Made by a program: the position numbers and the translations under genes
DNA from: Beroe forskalii
Taxonomy: Eukaryota; Ctenophora; Nuda; Beroida; Beroidae
DNA: 64,000 bases
Direction of reading: 5' to 3'
Assembly (NCBI GenBank): GCA_011033025.1
Contig: WFMF01000092.1
Coordinates: forward strand, 434,001 to 498,000
The notes under the pieces: generated by a model
What the model was told of the DNA's origin: nothing
Database searches by the model: none
The model's input: the letters and a program-made list of their open reading frames with translations, nothing else
Shown: one piece after another, positions 10,559 to 27,969 of the stretch
Numbering within the stretch: the first letter of the stretch is position 1
How the letters are laid out: each line of letters begins with the position of its first letter

Positions 10559-12610
10559 CAGTACACACTGTGAACCAGTACACACTGTAAACCAGTACAC
10601 ACTGAACCAGTACACACTGTGAACCAGTACACACTGTGAACTAGTAAATACTGTGAACCAGTACACACTGTGAACCAGTACATACTATAAACCAGTACAC
10701 ACTGTGAACCAGTACATACTGTGAAACAGTAAACACTGAACCAATACACACTGTGAACCAGTAAACTCTGTGAACCATTACACACTGAACCAGTTCACTG
10801 TGAACTAGTACATTTACTGAACCAGTACAGTGTACACACTGTGAACAGAATATACTGTGAATCTGTTCATACGGTGAACCAGTTCATTATGAACTAGTAC
10901 TCAAGTACACACTGTGAATCAGTGCACACTGTGAACCAGGACACACTGTGAACCAGTACACACTGTGAACCAGTACACACTGTGAGACAGTACACACTGT
11001 GAGACAGTACACACTGTGAAACAGTACACACTGTGAACCAGTACACACTGTGAGACAGTACACACTGTGAGACAGTACACACTGTGAAACAGTACACACT
11101 GGACCAGTAAACTGATCAGGCGTTGCCCTACCCCCTCGTGCGAATTTAAAATTTGAAATAATGGGTCTGACGTCGTCAGACTCAGATAAGTAAACTGTGA
11201 ACCAGTTCACTGTTATCTTAATCTAGTACACACTGTGAACCATGAGTACACACTGTGAACCATGAGTACACACTGTGAATCATGAGTACACACTGTGAAC
11301 CAGTACACACTGTGAACCAGTACACACTGTGAACCAGTATATACTGTGAACCAGTACACACTACACACTGTGAACCAGTACACACTGTGAACCAGGACAC
11401 ACTGTGAACCAGTACACACTGTGAACCAGTACACACTGTGAACCAGTACACACTGTGAGACAGTACACACTGTGAGACAGTACACACTGTGAAACAGTAC
11501 ACACTGGACCAGTAAACTGGTCAGGCGTTGCCCTACCCCCTCGTGCGAATTTAAAATTTGAAATAATGGGTCTGACGACGTCAGACAAGTAAACTGTGAA
11601 CCAGTTCACTGTTATCTTAATCTAGTACACACTGTGAACCATGAGTACACACTGTGAACCATGAGTACACACTGTGAACCAGTACACACTGTGAACCAGT
11701 ACACACTGTGAACCAGTATATACTGTGAACCAGTACACACTGTGAGACAGTACACACTGTGAACCAGTACACACTGTAAACCAGTACACACTGTGAACCA
11801 GTACACACTGTGAACCAGTACACACTGTGAACCAGTACACACTGTGAACCAGTATATACTGTGAACCAGTACACACTGTGAGACAGTACACACTGTGAGA
11901 CAGTACACACTGTGAGACAGTACACACTGTGAAACAGTACACACTGTGAAACAGTACACACTGTGAAACAGTACACACTGTGAAACAGTACACACTGGAC
12001 CAGTAAACTGATCAGGCGTTGCCCTACCCCCTCGTGCGAATTTAAAATTTGAAATAATGGGTCTGACGTCGTCAGACTCAGATAAGTAAACTGTGAACCA
12101 GTTCACTGTTATCTAGTACACACTGTGAACCATGAGTACACACTGTGAACCAGTACATACTATGAACCAGTACAAGTACACACTGTGAACCAGTATACAC
12201 TGAAACAGTACACACTGAACCAGTACATACTCATACTGTGAACCAGTACACACTGTGAACCAGTATACACTGTGAAACAGTACACACTGTGAACCAGTAC
12301 TACTGTGAACCAGTTCACACTGTTAATCAGTTCATACCCATACTGTGAACCAGTACACACTGTGAATCAGTACATACTGCGAACAACTACACACTGTGAA
12401 CCAGTTCACTCACTGAACCAGTGAACACTGAACCAGTAAACACTGAACCAGTACTACTTTGAACTAGTTCTCACGATCAACCAGTTAACACTGAACCAGT
12501 ACACTGCGGACCAGTAAACACTGAAAAAGTACACTGTGAACAGTACATACTGTGAATCAGTACTGTGTGTGAACCAGTACACACTGTGAACCAGTATACA
12601 CTTCATACAC
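10559..12610. repeat. 17-bp minisatellite, right block with higher-order structure
   Basis: About 2 kb of GTACACACTGTGAACCA units with variants ending GAGACA, GAAACA and GAACCATGA. A module of about 125 bp containing CAGGCGTTGCCCTACCCCCT and TGGGTCTGACG interrupts the array three times (about 11100-11220, 11505-11620 and 11995-12112). The array therefore has a higher-order repeat of roughly 400-490 bp. Units degrade towards 12610. All long open frames on the minus strand here are products of the repeat. Confidence 0.93.
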
Positions 12611-14040
12611 TGACACAATACAAATATACTATAACTTGGTGCGATCATTGAGAATAAGTTTGCAGTTTGAGTTAACCAAAAGCAATACCTGACAACAAGA
12701 AATTGCTTCAAAAATCCGAATAACGAATAGGTATTAAAAATATATCAGTGCTGAAAGAAGACGATCTCTTAGTCTTAATTATAATAGACATACCAACAAG
12801 AAGGAACTAAATTATGATCATTTTAATTTTATAAGGGTACTGGCTTGGCACATTGAATTGCATTATCAATTCCAGATTCCTAATCGAATCCACGACCACA
12901 GTACTTTTGTTTCTGGTGAGGGTGGCTTCTTGCCGGATTTCACAATTACCTACGTCATTTCACAATTACCTACGTCATATTTTATTGGAATTCACTATCA
13001 TATGATTTTTGATCTGTCTTGTAATCGTCAGTTCAGAGGGCTCCCATTTCCTCAATCATTCACTTATTTTATAATTTATTCACTTAAATCAACTTCCATG
13101 ACGTTTCTCTTTTTACAATTTTCAACCGGTCTGTTCTCATTCTGTAATGGTCTATTGGTCTGTTCGGAATGCCCCAATTTCCCAAAGTCAGCATTCACTT
13201 ATTTTATAATTTATATAATTTATTTAAGTTAAATCAACTTCCAGTTCCTCGACGGACGTTGCCCCGTCTATTTCTTCTGACTGGATGGCGAGGTTGCAAA
13301 GTGACGTCCAAATGTGGAACGTTGCGCCGCGCGCGAGGGTAGGGTAACATCCTACGACCAGTTCCATGACGTTTCTCTTTTTACAATTTTCAACCGGTCT
13401 GTTCTCATTCTGTAATGGTCTGTTCGGAATGCCCCAATTTCCCAAAGTCAGCATAGCACGCAGGGATCAACAATTACAAAGGGATGCTGAAAACTACACT
13501 ATAAAATATTGGGGCAGACGTTTGTCTCTAGAATCTCGCAGCATTCGTGAAATTAAAACAAATGGTACCTCTCTATTAGACCCAATGATTTATTAAGCAT
13601 TATAAGAGGGTAAAGCCATGTGTGTCTGTATAATTCTAGTGCAAGTGTCAGCCTTTCAGTGTTGATCCAGAACCAAAGTGTCTGTCCGTACGCATCCGAA
13701 CAAACGACCGAAATGAGAACCATTGATGTTTAATCCATACCCTTTCAGGGACCAACCCGTAGCTATACTCCAATCGGAGTCGGAGCACTTGTCTGCGGGC
13801 ACGGGGTGCTAGGTTTGGTCTAGCTCTAATCCGAGTTTAGAAGCGGGATTTAGAAATTCCGACCGAAACTGGCAGTTTCGGTCCGCGGACGAGGGAATTG
13901 AAACTGACTTTTTTGTATGAAGTGAAAAACTTCTCCAAATTTTATTATAGAATTTGAATAGTTTCATACAAAAAGATGACCTAGACGTTGTATTTAAATT
14001 GTCTTGGTAGGGATCGTTTTGTCATATCCAACACCTGACA
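12611..14040. other. Intergenic region with a duplicated 95-bp segment
   Basis: A segment starting near CATGACGTTTCTCTTTTTAC and running to CCCAAAGTCAGCAT occurs at about 13098-13196 and 13362-13456. A 20-base stretch around CACAATTACCTACGTCAT is also doubled near 12949-12978. An open frame at 13453-13595 (+) after the second copy (RRDQQLQRDAENY, ends DPMIY) has no known domain; it could be an exon fragment but I cannot support it. No other gene is seen. Confidence 0.5.
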
Positions 14041-14046
14041 AACTTG

Positions 14047-14160
14047 TCAGGCGTTGCCTGACCCCCTCGCGCGCGCGCCACGACTCGCAGACAATGACAA
14101 ACGACATCAATTTGAATTTCATGCGCGCGCGGCGTCACTTATGACGCCGCGCATTAAATT
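14047..14160. repeat. GC-rich interspersed repeat with TCAGGCGTTGCCTGA palindrome
   Basis: TGTCAGGCGTTGCCTGACCC is followed by an alternating GCGCGC run and by a second palindrome around GCGCGGCGTCACTTATGACG. Related starts occur at about 25551 (GTCAGACGTTGTCTGACCCC, followed by a GGGCGCGCGCG run) and three times inside the 17-bp minisatellite. It lies just upstream of the alpha-tubulin TATA box. Confidence 0.6.
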
Positions 14161-14185
14161 TGCTACAAATTTGCCTAAAAATTTT

Positions 14186-14191
14186 TATAAA
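14186..14191 (+). promoter_or_regulatory. TATA box of the alpha-tubulin gene
   Basis: TATAAA within TTTTTATAAAGGAGC lies 108 bases before the ATG. A start site about 30 bases downstream would give a 5' UTR of roughly 75-80 bases. An E-box-like CACACGTGAG follows at about 14205. Confidence 0.5.
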
Positions 14192-14293
14192 GGAGCACGA
14201 ACTCTCACACGTGAGCGCTTGAAGTCAGTCACTTCCAAACTCTCATTTTCATATTCGTTGTCGATTCGTAACTCTCGGCTACAACCTTAAAAC

Positions 14294-20449
<6,156 letters not shown>

Positions 20450-20484
20450 GAATCGGGAAATTCGCATTGTACATTGTACTTCAA

Positions 20485-20490
20485 ATTAAA
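20485..20490 (+). terminator. Poly(A) signal variant of the tubulin gene
   Basis: ATTAAA lies 36 bases after the stop codon, in a short AT-rich 3' UTR. No AATAAA is seen nearby, so this common variant is the best candidate. Confidence 0.5.
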
Positions 20491-20861
20491 TTATCATTTT
20501 AAGTGTTTTTCTGTCATCATTAATTTTATGCACCCACGCGACGATAAAGTACTTATGGCATATATCTGCCCGGGTACTTCTTTTGAAGTATCTTTGAATG
20601 CCATGTCTCATATTCAACAAAGTGAAACGCGTGGTTTACGACAATAACAGTACTGCAATCGATTTTCTAATTCAAGGATTGACAGAGGCGGAAGGGACTA
20701 AACTGAATCATCATAGTATACGCAATGAAAGTGGATTCGAATCCGGTCGTTTCATAATATTAGGTGTGTAAACGCGCACGAGCCACAGGGATATCGTCCC
20801 CGTCCATCGAATGGACTGGAATAACGCGCACAATGACGTATGCGCGTGCGAAAAACTGCAA

Positions 20862-21127
20862 GGGGCCGTCCGCAAAATTTCGGCCATTTTAGACCCCTCC
20901 CTCCCCCTTGTCGGCAATCCAGAAACCCCTCCCTCCCCCTGGACGTCGCATTTTTCCTGAAAATTTTCTGGGTCATCATTTTTGGCCCCGAGATTTCATG
21001 ATTTTCTAGTGAATCGCCCAAAATTTCCATGAATTCCGGACGTCCGCATTTGGCAAAACACCCCCCCCCCTACGTCCGCATTGGAAAGACTCCCCCCTCA
21101 TTGCAGACGTCCTTTATGGACGGCCCC
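20862..21127. mobile_element. MITE with GGGGCCGTCC termini
   Basis: The ends are GGGGCCGTCC at 20862 and GGACGGCCCC at about 21127. The inside is GC-rich, with repeated CCCCTCCCTCCCCCTTGTC and CCCCCCC runs and AGACGTCCTTTATGGACGGC at the right end. A partial, rearranged copy begins at 50005 (GGGGCCATCCATAAAGGACT), and another related stretch (CAGACCCCTCCCTCCCCC) is at about 58908. No coding sequence. The target-site duplication is at most 3 bases (CAA) and uncertain. Confidence 0.7.
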
Positions 21128-22760
21128 CAAACAATTTGTTCATTTTTGTGAAGTTTTCAGGGTTTTTGGCAACGCCAGACAACATTTCATTCGATCGCGG
21201 ACGAGGAACGATGCCCGAAAACGCACGTGTCTACAGGTTCCTAATAAGCCCGCATAGGTGTGTGTACGTGCTGCACGCTTCCCTGAAGAAGTGCAATGCG
21301 AACAGGGATATGTGTTTAGCAATATTTTCATCTCTCTGGAAGATATCCCTGTTTGCGTTGCGATTCCCGTAGGGCTTAGGAATTGAATATCGAAGCCATG
21401 ATATGCAATTGCCACGACATGAGTTTTTATTGCAATTTAGCGGCCCTTTTGACTTGTTGCTTTCGACTCGACCTAGAACACTAAAATGTCTGAAATGTCA
21501 ATTGTGAATTTGCACCACGCAGACAATCCCGCGCGCGCGGCTGGTGAAACAAGCGCGTGATTAACATTTAAAAGTCGTTCGGATTTCGCGCTTGAAATAC
21601 TGCGATGTGCGCTCGGCTATAATTGGCCACAGAATTTTGAGCTTCGGTCATTTTCACGATTTATCGCCTCTTAAAAACCCCCATTTGGGCTAAAAATGGA
21701 CGTCTTTGTCTATAATATGACGGGCCTCCCTGTAATAATGGTTAACGCTGTGTTGGGAGTTTAGCCCAGATTTTGCACTTGATTTATATTTTACTGTGCT
21801 ATTTTGGCTAAGTAGGAAAGACAGAATGTTTTAACCTGAATGACATTGTGAAATATATTTCATGTAAAATTTGAATTTTGAAATTTAAAAAAAAAAAAAA
21901 ATTGGCCACAAGGACCAAAATTAAGGCTGAAAACTGCTTTTTCCCATGTGACTGCATTCCAGAGAGTGTACTAGAACCAAATAATAATGCATATTTACAC
22001 AGAGTTTTCCCCAAGTCCAATTGTGTCAGAGGATATTCTGAATTTCGATCAGTGTCTCATGAAGGAGCTTTGCAAGTATGAAAACTGAAGTGATAATTCT
22101 TAACTACAACATAATGTAGGATCGCAGCAAAGTGACAAATATATCAACGTTACGTATTTGGGTAGGGCCATAGTGCAGCAACAGATTTCTGTGGCGAAAA
22201 ACCGCACCCATAGTCGAGAACCGAATTTTTACTCAGTGATCCATCTCACTGAGCGGAATTGTGTTGGGGGATTAGGGATAATGCAATCAATCAGCTCACG
22301 GGCCGTGTCTTGTTGAAAACTCCCTGTGCTGAGTGCGATAATTACATTCGATATGTGATAGCACACTCCCATTAATTGTTGGTTAACTTTAAAGTTTAAA
22401 GGACTCAGGACTGGTAATACTGCAATGCATTTTTGCAGACGATTTGTGATGGAAAAAGGTCAAAGGCAGCTGTTATTAAGTTGCTAATGCTATGGTGGAC
22501 CCCAATTAAATATCAAATTCGAATTCCCACCCAATCCTTCAATGTTTAGATAATAAACATTTCATTTTCACGATACGAGCCAGGTTTTTGAACAAATAAC
22601 ACCACGATATCAAAATCATCAATTTGATCGAGGCTAATACAATTACAAAACAGTTTAAGTCAATGCAACGCATTGAGTGTCAACCACTGAACCTCCCCAG
22701 ACATCTTGCAATGAGGGGGTCCAGTAAACGGTAACAGCTGCTATATCCACGGTGTAGTGG
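21128..22760. other. Intergenic region, no gene seen
   Basis: Open frames at 21136-21372, 21140-21415 and 21808-22081 are short, overlap on opposite strands and show no known domain. The region includes a poly(A) run at about 21888 and a GCGCGCGCGG stretch at about 21531. Confidence 0.4.
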
Positions 22761-22769
22761 TGTACTTGA

Positions 22770-22831
22770 CATTGACTAATCAGCGTGCGAGTAGACCACT
22801 AGACCGTAAACTCGCACACTGATTGGTCAAT
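22770..22831. mobile_element. Small inverted-repeat element, CCAAT family copy 2
   Basis: ATTGACTAATCAGCGTGCGA pairs with TCGCACACTGATTGGTCAAT. Stem sequence and arrangement match the element at 3749-3850 (core TTGACCAATCAG), so they belong to one family. Only the central stem is conserved here. Confidence 0.6.
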
Positions 22832-22975
22832 GATTATTTCGTGATCCTAAGCCAATAAGCCGCCAGCATTAGTGCTATAATTTGTCTTTCATCTTTTAGC
22901 ATGCCATTAAATCCTAAAATTCCATAAATTAGAATATCCTGAATGTTCTAAATTAGTTATGTGAGTTTCAGTTTC

Positions 22976-23165
22976 ACATTATGGGAGCACACTCAGTTAT
23001 TTTTTTAAACAATTAGAAACCGTCTATTAGAAAATAAGCCAAAGATTGTCAAAAATTTAAGAAAATTTATAATATTTTCGGAAAAATAAGAAACTTCACT
23101 GATTTGCGATTATGAAATTAAAAAACTTATAATCTAGAATTTTGAAATTTGAAGAATAGTTAAAG
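22976..23165. repeat. Dispersed repeat with AAGAAACTT units
   Basis: Sequence around GAAACTTCACTGATTTG and TCTAGAATTTTGAAATTTG also occurs at about 40880-40960 (and shortened at 37500-37560) inside the large transposon. This is an interspersed repeat shared between two sites 18 kb apart. Confidence 0.55.
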
Positions 23166-23547
23166 AATTTGAAGAAGACAATATCTTTTTAGGTCATTTT
23201 GACCTCTTATAAAGTCATTAGCCTAATATAACATTACAATAAAGTTATAATTTAATTCAATATTCATGATTTAGTTTATTTCAGTTGGAATGGTGCGGAT
23301 GAATTTCTCAGAATTGGTTTTCTGAGAAAATGGATTGAATATCCATCGAATGAAAATCAATGCAATAATGCATACAAATGGGCTCTACGTTAGGATAATA
23401 AGTTGAATCTTTACGAGAGCTATATAACAATAGCAGAAGCTTTCGAATACCCATGTGATAATCGTCGTGTGAGTGAAGACGGAGGGAGTGCTGGTAGTGA
23501 CGTCAATGAGAGCCGTGGAGTGAATATGTCACTAACTCACTCCTACT

Positions 23548-26500
23548 ATGTTTCATTACGTCGTGTTGACTGCCCTCGCTGTGCTCGCTGAGCCAAGACG
23601 CTCTGAGACTGTGACTCCCGGCTGGCGGACTGTACCCTACTACTACCCCTATCTCGACCCTCCGGAGGACCCGGGACGACTGATAAAGTTAGAGATAACC
23701 GAGAAATACAACCTCCTCGTACGATGGAGGTGGGCTAATGACTCGGACACTCTGCCGGATTCCATCGTTAACCACGTCCTAGGGGAGGACTACGAGCAGC
23801 TGGGAGCACTGCTGCCGGGAATAAGGGAAAGGGAGCAGGAGGCACGGGAAGCAATGGATTCAGAGCAGGCAGTGCCCATGCGGGTGAAATCTACTCAGCA
23901 GTTCTACTCCTTGGCAATGAATGTAGCCGAGCAAGCCAACGTCACAGATGAGGCGCCCATTCGTTCATGTGTAGAGTGGCTAAAAGTCGAGGAATTGCTG
24001 TCTCCTAGAATTACTGACTTTTTCGATTACATGAGGAATACGGAAAATGAGGGCCACATGCCTCACCTCACGATGGGGCACGTCCTTAATAATTCGTACG
24101 GTACAAGAAAGAAATTGCAGAAAAGCATAGACTCTCTGAAGAGGGAGAAGAAAGTGGCTGCATCAATAGAAGTTATCCGCTCCTTCAGAAATACTTACGT
24201 CTCCACAACATGGTCTGAAAATCCTGAAAACTCCTGTCTTTCAGCATTACACGACTTTAAAGCACTTCTCTCACTTGAACACGAATTACTTGAACATCTG
24301 GATATCAGGAGTGAGGAATGCAACGTTAACTTGCTTACAGATGCCACTGTTCTGACGTTTGACAAAGCTCTGCAGATTCTTGAGTTTTATCTTGGAGATG
24401 AGGAGTTGCTCACAGCAGTCATGGATTACAACGTAGTGCAGGAACTTCGGGCGGCAGTTGATAAAACTAGGCGGATTGTAGGGGAAGGGAAGTCTATAGC
24501 CCTGCTATCAATAGGCCTGGTCAGAGATATGGTACGAGAGAAGGTCACCATAAGGGCCTGTACCAACTGCAACTGCAGACTTCGGCACAAAGCTCTTCTC
24601 CTGGCGAGAGTCCTCAGCAAAATCAAGAAGGCAATACCGGCCTTTTTAAGTGATTGCAGGGGACAGATGCAAGGCGATCCGGGCTATGATATCTTCTATG
24701 ATTTGAGGTACGTGGACCGGAACATTAACATGATCTTCGAGACTTACAAACACAGGGAGGATGATTTTGAACAAAAGTATCCAATTTTGTTTTTTGAGCC
24801 TTACATGGGAATTTCCTTTCCGGAGATGGCTGTTAAGCACGCACACTGGTGGGTGGCAAGCCACCAGTTTCCCTTCTTTCGGTGCGGAGAGTATTACAAA
24901 GTCGAGTATGGCTTGAAGATGATGGAGAAATACGGTATCATAGCAAACTACCAGATAGACAACAGAGCGTTAGAGGAAGGCTGTGGGATTCTTCCAGTTG
25001 TAGAGTATTATGAGAGTGCGATGATGGCTGAAAAACAATATCACATGTTGGTCTACGACATTCTGAGGACATACCACGTACATGAAGTTAAGGAAGCTTT
25101 GCCCTTTCTTGAGCTTGGACTTACACGGACACCCTTGGAGTATGAGGTTTCTGAAGCCACATAACACTAGATCTAATAATAATGATGATTTATACCTTAT
25201 TGGCCTTTATTTAGCCGGCCTTTTTCATAACCAGCCTTTTTTAACTGGCCCTATGGACAAAAATCGAATAATTTTTGAACCATTTTTTGAACCATTTTTT
25301 TCAAGCATTTGCCAAACCAAGGATTTTTTTGCAAAAAATATTCACTTCAACAAAATCACACTCAGTAAATTGCATCAGAAAACTCAAATCCTGGTCTATT
25401 ATCATGATTTAATTTAACCAGCCTTTCGGGCAAAAATCTCTTAATCCATTTTTTCGGTTAAATAACGGTCAATAAATCAATAAGTATCAGATATAAGTTT
25501 ATACAATCAAATTTGAGGCTAAGTAAAATAAAAATTTATTGAAAGTGTTGTCAGACGTTGTCTGACCCCTACGCCTTCGGCGGGCGCGCGCGTCCGCCGA
25601 ATGAAAGTGCTGACAATGAAAGTGCTGATGGATAAAAAATTAATTCTTTGCAGAAAAACTCGCTTTTTAGGAGTTGCTCTTAAATTTCCGTCAATTTCAG
25701 CAATTACTCTACGAAAACTACGTTCACTTCAAACGAGGAACCCTGTTACAGGAGGAAGTTGCTGAACCATGGGACAGTTACGAATACTTTGATCAGGTCA
25801 TGAACTCTTACAAAGCAATTGACAAATGGTTCCGTGAGAGTTGTGCTACTTGTGAGGTGGCCCAATCCATGCAAGCGTTATTCAAGATTTCTGTGCAGTT
25901 GCACATGGCCTTCCAGGCTGGCGTACATTCACCCCTCCCGTATGAGCAGCAATCGTACACAGATGAGAGGAACAAGGTTAAGATCAAAGACTCAGAAGCA
26001 TTGAGTCATTGTTTACCAGAAAGGGAAAATTTCCGAGCATTGATTCGTGCTAGAACACAACTTCTAGGGTCCGAATTGATGCAAAACGAAAAGATTTTCC
26101 AGAGTTATTACAGTTATAAGTTTCATGCTAACGATATAGAAAAATACAACGCAACCACATTAGCAAAGATTTACAAGCAAATTGAAGCAGAATTGCCATT
26201 TTCAGAGGAATACTTTCCTCCAAGAGATTATGAGAATTACGTTGAAAACGCCCTTTATATTGGTGAGCCAATGCACAAAATTTGCTTAGTATATTAAATA
26301 CTTCAATTCATGCTGCGATATTCATATGGTCTAATTTTTGCCGACCATAATAATTATCCCTTCCTCATTCCTCAATCGCGTGCACAAAATTTGGGTATTT
26401 TTGAGCAAAATCCCAATTTTTACCTACCCTACCACAATTCTAAACGCCATAATTATAGTTTTATCTTGTATTAATACAACCGAGTCAAAAATAAATAACT

Positions 26501-27107
26501 CTCCTCAATCTCACTGAGCTATGAGACTCCTATTCAGCGACCCGCTCCGTGTAATCATAATTACAGTCCATAATCTATAACTAGAATATCGCTCATAAGG
26601 TACTATTTAACTTTTAACGCCAGATATGGACTGATTTTCAAAATCTTTATAGTGTGATTAAAATTAAAAGTTAAAACCAAAAGATGTTGACATATCAAGC
26701 TACATAGAAACATATCAAGCTACATAGAAACAATAAAAATACCCTAAAATACCCTATTTTCAGATTTACCGAGACCAGATGGTAGATCTATCTACGATTA
26801 CTTCCTTGAGTTCGATCTCATATTCCCAGACAACCCCATCCGGAATGAGATCAAGCAGCGGGAGGGATGCTTGTTCATGAGCCAAGGTGTCTTCAGGATG
26901 GACACTCTAACTTCAATGTATTCCTGTCAGAGGAGAATAGAAGGCTTCAAAGATAAGGCAGATACGGAACAAGCGCGTGGTAAGAAGAAGACGAGGAAGA
27001 AAATTAAGAAGAAGAATGGGAGAAAGCTAAAAAAGAAAGTGAAAACAGGCGAAAATGGAATACAAAGGAAGAAAAAGAGAAAATCAAGAGTAAAGAAAGA
27101 GACTTAG
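23548..27107 (+). CDS. Secreted protein of unknown family (about 814 aa, three exons)
   Basis: Exons 23548-25086 (donor GAA/GTTAAG, tentative), 25701-26262 and 26764-27107 join in phase to 815 codons including stop. The ATG opens a plausible signal peptide (MFHYVVLTALAVLAEP). The body is rich in charged and aromatic residues, with cysteines in pairs (RACTNCNCRLR; CATCEV) and many predicted helices; no catalytic motif is recognisable. The last exon begins with LPRPDGRSIYDYFLEFDLIF and ends in a very basic tail of about 50 residues, mostly Lys and Arg (for example KKKTRKKIKKKNGRKLKKKV). If the donor at 25087 is not used, the first exon alone ends at 25164. A TATA-like AGCTATATAACA lies at about 23417. 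I do not recognise the family; a lineage-specific extracellular protein is likely. Confidence 0.7.
26263..26763 (+). other. Intron 2 of the unknown secreted-protein gene
   Basis: Bounded by a GTGAGC donor and a CTATTTTCAG acceptor. AT-rich, with CATATCAAGCTACATAGAAA repeated twice in tandem at about 26692-26730. No gene inside. Confidence 0.6.
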
Positions 27108-27428
27108 TAAAACATAAAACTTTTAAGTGGCTGAATGATAAATCAGAGATAAGGAAAAAACATCCCTTTTCTGCATGGTACAAGAAATTAGAAAATGGAG
27201 ATTTTTCCTAGGGTACTTACCCAATGTAAGAGCTGGGCTGCTGGGGTGCTGAGTCTTAATAAGTTAGTATGAGAGACGTTGTAGTTGGGGTGCAAGAGTC
27301 ACAAATTCTTAATGCCTTATCTTACAAATATAATACGTAATACTCTTACCTATTTTAATCTACGAACTACAGTACAGAAGTGCTGTATGTGTGCTATATG
27401 TGTGCTCTTTGATCGAATTATTATAATT

Positions 27429-27480
27429 ACTAGCAGGCCCGTTCGGCGCTGCTACGCAGTGTATCGTCCGAAAATTTCGG
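27429..27480. repeat. Fragment of the CAGGCCCG repeat family
   Basis: ACTAGCAGGCCCGTTCGGCG followed by CTGCTACGCAG matches the start of the repeats at 46831, 47643, 47964, 48277, 51480 and 51809, with an internal deletion. It marks a truncated copy. Confidence 0.7.
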
Positions 27481-27639
27481 ACCTATGCAGTTCAAATTAA
27501 TGAAAAACTTTTTACTACATCGAAAAATTCGAATCAGAACCAAAGTTTTTCATGGGAATAGCGTAACAAAATCAAAAAAGGAAGAAATGAAATTCACTCA
27601 CTTCTCATGTTACCATAGCAACGCGAGCATTTCCGACTA

Positions 27640-27865
27640 TCTGCACGTGTATGCCGACACAAATCCATACACACATCGACACAGTGCCCATACACACGGT
27701 TTTCCCATTCTAATCTATGATGCCGACACAATGACCCATACACACGCCGACACAAAATCCACACACACGCCGACACAGTGTCCATACACACGGTTTTCCC
27801 ATTCTAATCTATGATGCCGACACAATAATCCACACACACGCCGACACAAAATCCATACACTCTTA
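27640..27865. repeat. ACACACGCCGACACA-rich tandem repeat
   Basis: Units like CCATACACACGCCGACACA alternate with a longer segment, CGGTTTTCCCATTCTAATCT, that occurs twice (27700 and 27790). This is a simple-sequence-derived minisatellite between the secreted-protein gene and the GPCR. The 109-aa frame at 27485-27814 is a by-product. Confidence 0.85.
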
Positions 27866-27969
27866 CGAAATTATATATGAGAAGACTAGTTCGCCAGTAG
27901 CAACTTCTTGATATTTATCATGACACCCGGTCACTAAGCCCATTACTCCATTAACCAGATTCGTTGAGT

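Noticed and set aside
9336..12360. Many long minus-strand open frames with Cys/Val/Trp-rich repeating peptides
   Set aside because: They are translations of the 17-bp minisatellite in every frame. There is no start context, no conserved non-repeat domain and no codon bias.
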